Shown: positions 1-5,739 of the stretch, in pieces
Position numbering within the stretch: position 1 is the stretch's first letter
Layout: the number at the start of each line of letters is the position of its first letter
DNA from: JBEGQX01 sp041180805
GTDB taxonomy: Bacteria; Planctomycetota; Planctomycetia; Gemmatales; Gemmataceae
Assembly (NCBI GenBank): GCA_041180805.1
Contig: JBEGQX010000002.1
Coordinates: 1-18,877 of the forward strand
Reading direction: 5' to 3'
DNA: 18,877 bases
The notes under the pieces: model-generated
Told to the model about the DNA's origin: nothing
The model's database searches: none
The model's input: only the letters and a program-made list of their open reading frames with translations
Position numbers and translations under genes: made by a program

Positions 1-1
1 A

Positions 2-340
2 CTCTTTGTGTGTGGCTTTGAAATAAAAGTATTGCAAGCCATCAAGGGAAATATTTCCGCTAATACCATCCTTCAGGTCATTGGCCAGCAGAAATTCAAC
101 ATAGGCTTGGAGCCTCCCCAACTTGGACTAACACTGGTGATGTTCCTTAAATTTGGCGAGCGGGGATGGATCAATGCGGACAATAAGGCTGCCTGGATTA
201 AAACCAACTTGGGTACCGATTACCAGACCATTGCACAAATGCGAAACCTTGGTCAGGCAATTCGCAAATCACAAGGAACGTATCCCCGGAGATGGTTTTG
301 CGCAAATCGGAAAAAATTCTTATGGAATCAATGCCATTAA
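2..340 (+). CDS. 3' end of an unrecognised gene (partial)
   Basis: The frame is open from the left edge to a TAA at 338-340, giving the last 112 residues of a protein whose start lies outside the window. I do not recognise a family. The visible part has a beta-strand-rich look: FEIKVLQAIKG, then an EPPQLG turn and a hydrophobic LTLVMFLKFG strand, followed by a more helical tail. The pattern 'V-x-x-V-hKG ... G-x-x-hVhFL' resembles small planctomycete lipoprotein-like hypotheticals, but this is only an impression. The last 20 or so residues (rich in R, K, W, C) look unlike the rest, so a frameshift near 280-300 cannot be excluded. The stop shares TTAA with the convergent gene at 337-858. There is no room for a terminator between the two. 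Confidence 0.55.
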   Translation, partial: LFVCGFEIKVLQAIKGNISANTILQVIGQQKFNIGLEPPQLGLTLVMFLKFGERGWINADNKAAWIKTNLGTDYQTIAQMRNLGQAIRKSQGTYPRRWFCANRKKFLWNQCH

Positions 341-858
341 TAAATGGAATCTGCAATCAGATTCACAGGTGGCAGGGGAAGATAAATATTTTCCTTTTTG
401 ACAATCTTTTCAGCAACCATGTTGCAGAAAGATTTAAAATCACTTGAATCGCAAATGGAAGGTTCTTTGCAACCCTTGATCCATTGGCAAAGATTGACGC
501 AGGATTGTAATTCTTCTGGAAGGTTCCTAATTGCGGGGTCGATAGACTCTGGGTAAGCAGGATCAGCATTTTTAAAATGGTTAAAGCAGGCGGCTGCTTC
601 AATGAAAGTAATTTGCCGGGCTATTAAGGCATCTATCGTTTTCTTTTTGGCTTTTAGACGGTTAAGGATGGACCCATCCTTACGGTCTAAATCTTCACGA
701 AGTTTGACCTGATCTTCCAGCATGGTTTCGTAATCGGAAAGGCTGAAAAGGTCTCGGAAAAAAGTAAACCAGTTCTCGGTCCCTGCAATGGTCGGAGTTC
801 CCACGGCTAACGAGGAGAGAAATATGGCTGCAATCAACGATCTTGCGTTTGAAAACAT
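337..858 (-). CDS. Small secreted, cysteine-rich hypothetical protein
   Basis: This encodes 173 residues if started at the ATG at 856-858, which has AGGAAG about 6 nt upstream on the minus strand. An upstream in-frame ATG at 886-888 would add ten residues but has no visible ribosome site. Residues 1-26 form a signal peptide (MFSNAR, then a hydrophobic core, then VGTPTIAG). Residues about 43-85 are highly charged and probably form a coiled coil (LREDLDRKDGSILNRLKAKKK). After this comes a segment ITFIEAAACF and a C-terminal domain. Six cysteines (C91, C120, C124, C130, C136, C145) could form three disulfides in an exported protein. The 'LREDLDRKDG...RQITFIEAA' layout resembles small exported proteins that I associate with planctomycete genomes, but I know no function. 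It converges on the partial gene at 2-340 with a 4-nt overlap. Confidence 0.75.
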   Translation of the reverse strand: MFSNARSLIAAIFLSSLAVGTPTIAGTENWFTFFRDLFSLSDYETMLEDQVKLREDLDRKDGSILNRLKAKKKTIDALIARQITFIEAAACFNHFKNADPAYPESIDPAIRNLPEELQSCVNLCQWIKGCKEPSICDSSDFKSFCNMVAEKIVKKENIYLPLPPVNLIADSIY

Positions 859-945
859 GAAGCTTCCTGTAACAAAGCCGAAAAACAAATTCTAAGTCGG
901 AGAACAGATAATTTTGTTCCCGATGGTTTTTTCAGCTTTTGGTAG

Positions 946-1020
946 GCTAACCTTCAGGTGGGCAAATGCCTGACGATCAACAAATGTCTCACTAACTTGA
1001 GACATCCTAGGAGGGTTAGC
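946..1020. other. Possible three-way-junction RNA fold in the 859-1160 gap
   Basis: In the 302-nt AT-rich gap between two divergent genes, GCTAACC (946-952) pairs with GGTTAGC (1014-1020). Inside this outer stem lie two hairpins: TCAGG (954-958) with CCTGA (969-973), and the perfect 8-bp ATGTCTCA (984-991) with TGAGACAT (998-1005) around the 6-nt loop ctaact. An alternative stem, GGAG (1010-1013) with CTCC (1020-1023), would compete with closure of the outer stem. No T-run follows, so it is not a simple terminator. It may be a non-coding RNA, a leader element for the gene at 1161, or a protein-binding palindrome. I see no coding sequence in the rest of the gap. Confidence 0.35.
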
Positions 1021-1160
1021 TCCATTATTCAAAAGAAGGTTCGATGAAGTCAATGAAGAAAAGAAGATAATCGGGTGTAAATTTGCAACCTTAAAGCTTT
1101 ATTAGGTTTATGATGTTTTTTTGATTAAATGATTGGTTTTGAAAGTCTCCAAGGGGTTTT

Positions 1161-1637
1161 ATGATGCGCTTTTTGCCTTTAAATGAAGGTCACACGGCTG
1201 AACTTGTAAAAATGGCTGCTGAAACGGGTTTTTTCAAGGATCACGAGGTGGTGGCTTTGGAAGAAGTTTTTGACGATTATCATGCAGAAAACCATCAATA
1301 TGATCACAAAGCTTTTATTCTTGAGGATGCTGGATTAAATCTTGGATTCGTTTATTTTGCCCCAGCACCTATGACCGAAGGATCCTGGCAGTTGTGGTGG
1401 ATTGTTGTACGGGCTGATTTGCAGGGGAAAGGCCTTGGGGGCAGGCTTTTGAAGTTTGCAGAGGATTTTTGCAAGGAAAAAGGTGGAAGAGTCATGTTCA
1501 TTGAAACCTCCTCCCAGCCAAAATACGAACCAACTCGACAGTTTTACTTGAAATACAAATATAACCAGGAAGCGGTTCTCAGGGAATTTTATGCCCGGGG
1601 GGATGATATGGTTGTATATCGCAAAGGTTTGGAGTGA
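1161..1637 (+). CDS. GNAT-family N-acetyltransferase
   Basis: This encodes 158 residues with the layout of a single GNAT domain. The acetyl-CoA pyrophosphate-binding motif A is clear at about residues 82-100: strand IVVRADL, then Q-G-K-G-L-G (88-93), then helix GRLLKFAEDF. Residues 51-67 (AFILEDAGLNLGFVYF) form the preceding strand pair. FIETSSQPKYEPTRQFYLK (113-131) is the motif B strand and helix, with the tyrosines typical of the family. Such enzymes transfer an acetyl group from acetyl-CoA to an amine on a small molecule or protein; the substrate cannot be read from the sequence. Two ATGs stand in tandem at 1161 and 1164 after AAGGGG (1151-1156). The second has the better spacing (7 nt), so the true product may be one residue shorter. 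The gene appears monocistronic, with a -10-like TATGAT at 1109-1114 and no convincing -35. Confidence 0.88.
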   Translation: MMRFLPLNEGHTAELVKMAAETGFFKDHEVVALEEVFDDYHAENHQYDHKAFILEDAGLNLGFVYFAPAPMTEGSWQLWWIVVRADLQGKGLGGRLLKFAEDFCKEKGGRVMFIETSSQPKYEPTRQFYLKYKYNQEAVLREFYARGDDMVVYRKGLE

Positions 1638-2178
1638 TTTTTGGGTGCCTAATAAAAAATTGGGCCAAATTGGGAAGATAAGTGGGAAAAATAGAAGACA
1701 TTCCCAAAAGAATTGGCGTAACCCTCAGTAAGCGGAAAAGCATTATAAAACAAGCTTTTAGGACAAGTAGGGCAATGCGGGTAGAAGTAGTAGCAGGGTA
1801 AAACAGCAGAATCTTACTAACTTGCAAAGTTATTTCTCATCCTCCGAACCAAATAATCCGATTTAACTATTAGCCAAGGCGGAACAGTTACAACCGCTTG
1901 AATAGTAACCCTTCAGGGACGAGGGGATATTCAAACGGATATATGTTCTGTCGATGGCATACCCCCCTGTTTGGGAAACCGCACTAGGAAGCGATCTTAA
2001 GGGACGGGGATCGTTTGTGTGAGCGGGAATGACGGTCGGTGCCGTCATGCAGGTCTGGATTTTGGAGACGACCAGGCCGGATACCCACTCAAGGCGGGAT
2101 GGATGCTCGCTGCAAGGATTTCCGCGAATTCTGCAGAGAGAGACCCACCCACCCTGTATTGAGAATGGAGAATTGTAC
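1638..2178. other. 541-nt gap with four consecutive potential hairpins
   Basis: I see no convincing gene here on either strand: the open frames have poor composition, and the regulator's real start is at 2179. The first 230 nt are AT-rich and featureless. From 1875 on there are four possible 7-bp stems: CAAG(g)CGG 1875-1882 with CCGCTTG 1894-1900; AGCGATC 1990-1996 with GATCGTT 2009-2015 (one G-U); the perfect ATGACGG 2029-2035 with CCGTCAT 2042-2048; and GGTCTGG 2052-2058 with CCAGGCC 2072-2078 (one G-U). None is followed by a T-run. A long structured 5' leader for the regulator or an independent small RNA is possible. It matches no riboswitch class that I can recall. Confidence 0.35.
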
Positions 2179-2757
2179 ATGAAGAAGGTGTTTACCACCG
2201 GGCAAGTTGCCAAGATCTGCAAGGTTGCTCCAAGGACGGTTAGCAAGTGGTTTGATTCTGGCAGGCTTCGTGGTTACCGCATTCCTGGTAGCCAGGATCG
2301 CCGAATTCCCCGCGAACAGTTGATCCGTTTCCTTAAGGAACACGGCATGCCTTTGGGGGAATTGGAAGAAGAAGGCTGGCACAAGATTCTCTTGATCGGC
2401 ACGGAAAAGATCTTTACCGACCGTATCAAGGAATTGCTGCCTGAAGACGAGGATTTCAAATACGAAATCGCCAATAGCGGCTTCGAAGCTGGAATCCAGG
2501 CTGAAAGCTTCCACCCGGATACCATTGTGATTGACCTTGCGATGGGCCGCAGTGAAGGCTTGCAAATTGCACAGAATCTTCGTCGAAACCCTGCATATGA
2601 AACCACGGTTATCATTGCCATGGCTAGCGAAGATGAAGCTAATCCTGAAGGTTTGACCCAATTTGGTTTTAACGAAACCTTCAAGAAACCTTTCGACACC
2701 GCCCTGCTCGGCGAAAGAATTCGCAGCTTGGTGGATGAAAAGAAAGAAAACATCTAA
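2179..2757 (+). CDS. HTH (excisionase/MerR-like) regulator with degenerate receiver domain
   Basis: This encodes 192 residues starting at the ATG at 2179, which has TGGAG 8 nt upstream. A longer frame from 2029 has an implausible N-terminus. Residues 4-52 form a DNA-binding domain of the excisionase/MerR/BldC type: TTGQVAKICKVAPRTVSKWF is the helix-turn-helix and GRLRGYRIPGSQDRRIP the wing. Residues 66-185 follow the (beta-alpha)5 receiver fold. D119 (TIVIDLAM) sits at the phosphoacceptor position and K170 (FKKPF) at the conserved lysine. The N-terminal acidic pair that binds Mg2+ is missing, because the strand reads KILLIGTE. The usual Thr/Ser after strand 4 falls in IIAMAS. Phosphorylation is therefore doubtful and it may be a pseudoreceiver. 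No histidine kinase is adjacent. It is a single-gene unit ended by a terminator and lies directly upstream of the pilM-led operon, which is a plausible but unproven target. Confidence 0.82.
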   Translation: MKKVFTTGQVAKICKVAPRTVSKWFDSGRLRGYRIPGSQDRRIPREQLIRFLKEHGMPLGELEEEGWHKILLIGTEKIFTDRIKELLPEDEDFKYEIANSGFEAGIQAESFHPDTIVIDLAMGRSEGLQIAQNLRRNPAYETTVIIAMASEDEANPEGLTQFGFNETFKKPFDTALLGERIRSLVDEKKENI

Positions 2758-2780
2758 GGAACCCTGAAAAGGATTCCCAG

Positions 2781-2827
2781 AAAAGGCCGTACGGATTACC
2801 TGACCCAAGGAATCCGGACGGCCTTTT
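2781..2827 (+). terminator. Rho-independent terminator after the HTH-receiver gene
   Basis: AAAAGGCCGT (2781-2790) pairs with ACGGCCTTTT (2818-2827). Nested inside, CGGATT (2792-2797) pairs with AATCCG (2811-2816). The 3' arm ends in TTTT and more T follows after CA. The matching A-run on the 5' side lets it work on both strands. It separates the regulator from the following operon, so that operon needs its own promoter. Confidence 0.85.
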
Positions 2828-2880
2828 CATTTACCGCATTTCCTGATTTATTTTTGCCAACAAATCGTGGATATTCGTGT

Positions 2881-2904
2881 TTCTAACAGGGAAAATGTTA
2901 GAAT
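2881..2904 (+). promoter_or_regulatory. Palindrome over a putative promoter of the pilM-led operon
   Basis: A perfect inverted repeat TTCTAACA (2881-2888) / TGTTAGAA (2896-2903) surrounds the 7-nt centre gggaaaa. Its right arm merges into TAGAAT (2899-2904), a good match to a sigma-70 -10 box. The -35 region is weak. The palindrome lies about 95 nt before the pilM-like start and after the upstream terminator, in the 169 nt that must hold the operon promoter. A dimeric repressor bound here would cover the -10 box. The HTH regulator encoded just upstream is a candidate binder by position only. Confidence 0.45.
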
Positions 2905-2996
2905 AGCGAATGATGGATTATGTGGATACTTTCGTTATTCCCATGTTTCCATTCCTTATGATTGTCTTCTAGCCGGTTTTAGTACCGGAGGTTGTT

Positions 2997-5684
2997 ATGG
3001 CAAGAACTCAGGGTGTTTGGGGTCTCGACATGGGGTTGTGCTCCATGAAAGCGATCCGCGTGGAATTGCAAAACGGTGTTCCAACGGCAACAGCCTTTGA
3101 TTACATCGAACATCCCAAGATTCTCAGCCAACCGGAAGCTGCTCAGGATCTGGACAAGCTGATCCGTGAGGCGCTTCTTAAGTTTCTTTCCCGTAACAAG
3201 GTCAAGGGAGACATTGTTTGTCTGGCGGTTTCCAGCCAGAGCGGTCTGGCCCGCTTTGTCAAGCTTCCGCCCGTGCAAGAAGACAAGGTCAGCGATATCG
3301 TCCGCTTTGAAGCCAAACAGCAAATTCCGTTTCCATTGAACGAGGTGGTTTGGGATTTTCAAAAACTAGGCTCCGGAATGGTGATCGATGGCCTGGCGCT
3401 GGATACCGAAATCGGCCTCTTTGCCATGAAGAGGGATTTCATTTCCAAGACCCTTCAGCATTACCGCGATGTGAACATCGACCTTCATACAGTGCAGATG
3501 TCACCGCTCTCACTTATCAATTACGTTGCCTACGATGTTTTGGGTAACAATTACAAGCCTGATGGTAGTAATGTGAATGCCAGCGAGGATGATGAACCAT
3601 CCAAAACCGGGGTACTTGCGCTGGATATCGGTACCGACATCAGCAATCTGGTTTTAACCGATGGAACGCGTGTGATAGAACAGCGAACCATCAGTATCGG
3701 TGGCAGCAGGTTCACCAAGGAAATCTCCAAGGAATTTAAACTTACCTTTGCCAAGGCGGAGCACCTGAAAAAGACGGTTGCCAAGGTGCAAACGAAGGAT
3801 GGTCCCGATCTCAAGCAAGTGATCACCGCGGTAAAGCCTGTCTTCCAGGATCTTGTGGGCGAGTTGCAAAGATCGCTCACCTATTTCAATAACCGCCATC
3901 GCAACATGGATTTTTCCTACATGATGGCGCTTGGCAATGGCTTCAAACTGGCTGGCTTGCAAAAGTTCCTGCAGGAAAAACTTGGAATCGAAGTGCGAAA
4001 GCCCGGCAAGTTTGAGAGGCTGAGCGGTGATTCCGTGGTGAAATCACCTAACTTCATCGACAATCTGCTTTCCTTCTCCGTGGCATATGGTCTGGCCTTG
4101 CAGGGATTGCGAATTTCCCGCATGACGACCAACCTTCTGCCGCCGGAAATTGCAGCGGAAAGGCAATTAAAGGCAAAGCGACCTTGGGCAGTTGCCGCCG
4201 CAGCGGCGGTTTTGTTGGGGCTAAGCACCTATTCACTGAAAAATCATCTTCAGGCCAAGGCTTGGACCAGCGACCTGGTCACCAAATCCATCAAAGATGG
4301 CGACGGCATTATTTCCCAAGTGGGTGCAGGCAAAAAGAAGTTTCAGGAAGCCAAGGATAATGTGGCCAAAGAGGAAGCAAATGTTCGCAGCCTCCTTGCC
4401 GGGCAGGATGAAAGATTCAACTGGCTCGAGTTGTTTACCTATCTGAATGATGCCATTCCAAGGACTGATGGGAGCAATCTTTCGCCACAGCAGCGAGCGG
4501 CATATTGGTCCGCTGTCGCTGGAAAACCACGTGGCGAAGCCGCATACTCCGATCTTATTCGTAGGGAGACTTTTTCCCGTGATGAATTTGGTAATGATGG
4601 CTATCAGCCCGGGGATACCCTGGGTAAGGGAATTGACCAGCTTATCGAGGTTAATATCGAAGGTGTGAACTGTCGCTATACGGATAATCTTTCAACCTAC
4701 TGGCAGCAGGTAAAAGCCGGCGGTACGGCGGGTGAACGCAAAGTAAAGGAAGATGTCCGCCCCGTGGAACATTGGGAAAAAAGCCCGGATGGCCCCGGTT
4801 GGGTGGTGGAACTGCGGGGATATACCTTCCATCAGGATCAAAAGAGGTTTCTGGTGGAGGTGCTTCTGGAGAATCTTGCCAGGTACGGCATAGTGCCCGG
4901 CCAAGCCGCACCCTCTGCGGAAGGTGGTGCTGCGCCTGGGGGGGCAGCCAGCGGTTTGCCAGACAGGGGCCCGGTTGTGAACAGGGTTACCCACGCCTTG
5001 GTCTATAAATACTTGACTAAGAAAACCAACGAGCGTGGCAATTTCGAAATTATCAACCAGAGTTATCTTTCAACTGCTTTGGGCACTCAGGGTGCTGGCG
5101 GTATGGGAATGGGTGGCCCTGGCATGGGCGGCCCCGGTATGGGAAGCCCTATGGGTGGTCCTGGGGGAGAAGGTGCCCCCGGTGGCGGTGGTGGCGCATC
5201 CTCACGCGATTCCTGGCAGCCGATTGGTAACAGTGGTGGTGGTGCCTCGGGCGGTGGTTTTGGTGGCCCTGGTATGGGTCCAGGCATGACACCTCCTGGT
5301 TTTGCAGGCCCCGGTGGCGAAGCTTCCACTCCCGGAGTTACCACTGCAACAACCACAGGCGCAAGATCCAATCACACCAGAACTGAGTTTGTAATTTTCC
5401 TGGTTTGGAAAGAACCAACCCCATCGGATGCCATGCGAATTTCAGCATCCACTGGGGGTGAAGGTGCGGAAGGGGCTGCTGCACCAGTGGAACCTGTGAC
5501 CCCTGTTGAAGGTGGCGGAAGTTCTGGCCTTATTTCTTCCGGACCCGGCAAGGCGGGCCCCAGGCTTGTTATTGACCCGAAGATAAACAGGCGTTTGGAA
5601 AGGCCACGGGGTTTTCTGCCCGGCCAAAGGCCGCCTGTGGGTGGTTCCAGTCCCATGCCCAAAGAACAGCCACCAACACAGTAG
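2997..5684 (+). CDS. pilM: PilM-PilN-like fusion, pilus/secretion platform ATPase-anchor protein
   Basis: This encodes 895 residues, far longer than ordinary PilM (about 350). The start has GGAGG 6 nt upstream. Residues 1-375 are an actin-like ATPase of the PilM/FtsA type: phosphate-1 loop VWGLDMGLCSMKAI (7-20), phosphate-2 loop LALDIGTDISNLVL (207-220) and adenosine loop MALGNGFKLAGL (310-321). NLLPPEIAAE (379-388) matches the N-terminal motif by which PilN docks to PilM. It is followed by one membrane segment (about 397-414), so PilM and PilN appear fused. The extracytoplasmic part has a helical, probably coiled-coil stretch (445-470), then two parts of a possible ferredoxin-like fold (600-672 and 795-818). 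A Gly/Met/Pro-rich tract (699-779) and a Pro/Gly-rich tail interrupt or follow these. It is the first gene of a three-gene operon. In type IV pili and type II secretion this unit joins the cytoplasmic motor to periplasmic components. The PilM part is firm; the PilN part is inferred from the LLP motif and topology. Confidence 0.85.
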   Translation: MARTQGVWGLDMGLCSMKAIRVELQNGVPTATAFDYIEHPKILSQPEAAQDLDKLIREALLKFLSRNKVKGDIVCLAVSSQSGLARFVKLPPVQEDKVSDIVRFEAKQQIPFPLNEVVWDFQKLGSGMVIDGLALDTEIGLFAMKRDFISKTLQHYRDVNIDLHTVQMSPLSLINYVAYDVLGNNYKPDGSNVNASEDDEPSKTGVLALDIGTDISNLVLTDGTRVIEQRTISIGGSRFTKEISKEFKLTFAKAEHLKKTVAKVQTKDGPDLKQVITAVKPVFQDLVGELQRSLTYFNNRHRNMDFSYMMALGNGFKLAGLQKFLQEKLGIEVRKPGKFERLSGDSVVKSPNFIDNLLSFSVAYGLALQGLRISRMTTNLLPPEIAAERQLKAKRPWAVAAAAAVLLGLSTYSLKNHLQAKAWTSDLVTKSIKDGDGIISQVGAGKKKFQEAKDNVAKEEANVRSLLAGQDERFNWLELFTYLNDAIPRTDGSNLSPQQRAAYWSAVAGKPRGEAAYSDLIRRETFSRDEFGNDGYQPGDTLGKGIDQLIEVNIEGVNCRYTDNLSTYWQQVKAGGTAGERKVKEDVRPVEHWEKSPDGPGWVVELRGYTFHQDQKRFLVEVLLENLARYGIVPGQAAPSAEGGAAPGGAASGLPDRGPVVNRVTHALVYKYLTKKTNERGNFEIINQSYLSTALGTQGAGGMGMGGPGMGGPGMGSPMGGPGGEGAPGGGGGASSRDSWQPIGNSGGGASGGGFGGPGMGPGMTPPGFAGPGGEASTPGVTTATTTGARSNHTRTEFVIFLVWKEPTPSDAMRISASTGGEGAEGAAAPVEPVTPVEGGGSSGLISSGPGKAGPRLVIDPKINRRLERPRGFLPGQRPPVGGSSPMPKEQPPTQ
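5091..5333 (+). repeat. Gly/Met/Pro-rich coding tract in the PilM-like protein
   Basis: Codes for residues 699-779, dominated by G, P, M and S in imperfect GGPGM and GSPMGGPG units. Codons vary (GGT, GGC, CCT, CCC, CCG), so this is protein-level low complexity and not a simple DNA tandem repeat. Confidence 0.85.
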
Positions 5685-5739
5685 AAATTCAAAAAAAGCG
5701 CGTTTTCTTCTGATTATTGCTAGTTTGTGAGATTTCATC

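Noticed and set aside
153..401. Overlapping plus-strand frame that could be a frameshifted end of the first partial gene
   Set aside because: It would overlap the convergent secreted-protein gene by 65 nt, and the current frame ends in the tidy TTAA overlap. A frameshift was not provable, so it is only mentioned.
984..1005. The 8-bp hairpin read as a rho-independent terminator
   Set aside because: No T-run follows on the plus strand and no A-run precedes it for the minus strand.
1950..1980. TGGCAT followed by a C-run as a sigma-54 promoter
   Set aside because: The spacing and the -12 GC element do not fit the consensus.
2029..2178. A 50-codon N-terminal extension of the HTH regulator from the ATG at 2029
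   Set aside because: The extension has poor composition, overlaps the hairpin region, and the ATG at 2179 has a proper ribosome site directly before the helix-turn-helix domain.
1863..2246. 127-codon minus-strand frame in the gap before the regulator
   Set aside because: Random-looking composition, no domain and overlap with the true start of the regulator; treated as non-coding.
5091..5333. Glycine-rich tracts read as DNA tandem repeats, a CRISPR array or a mobile element
   Set aside because: There is no fixed unit at the DNA level, codons vary, and the reading frame is open throughout.
5087..5371. Pro-rich open frame on the minus strand opposite the Gly-rich tract (and similar ones at 6819-7091, 7236-7496 and 8721-9023)
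   Set aside because: These are antisense shadows of Gly/Pro codons, which are stop-poor in the reverse frames; none has a start context or sensible composition.
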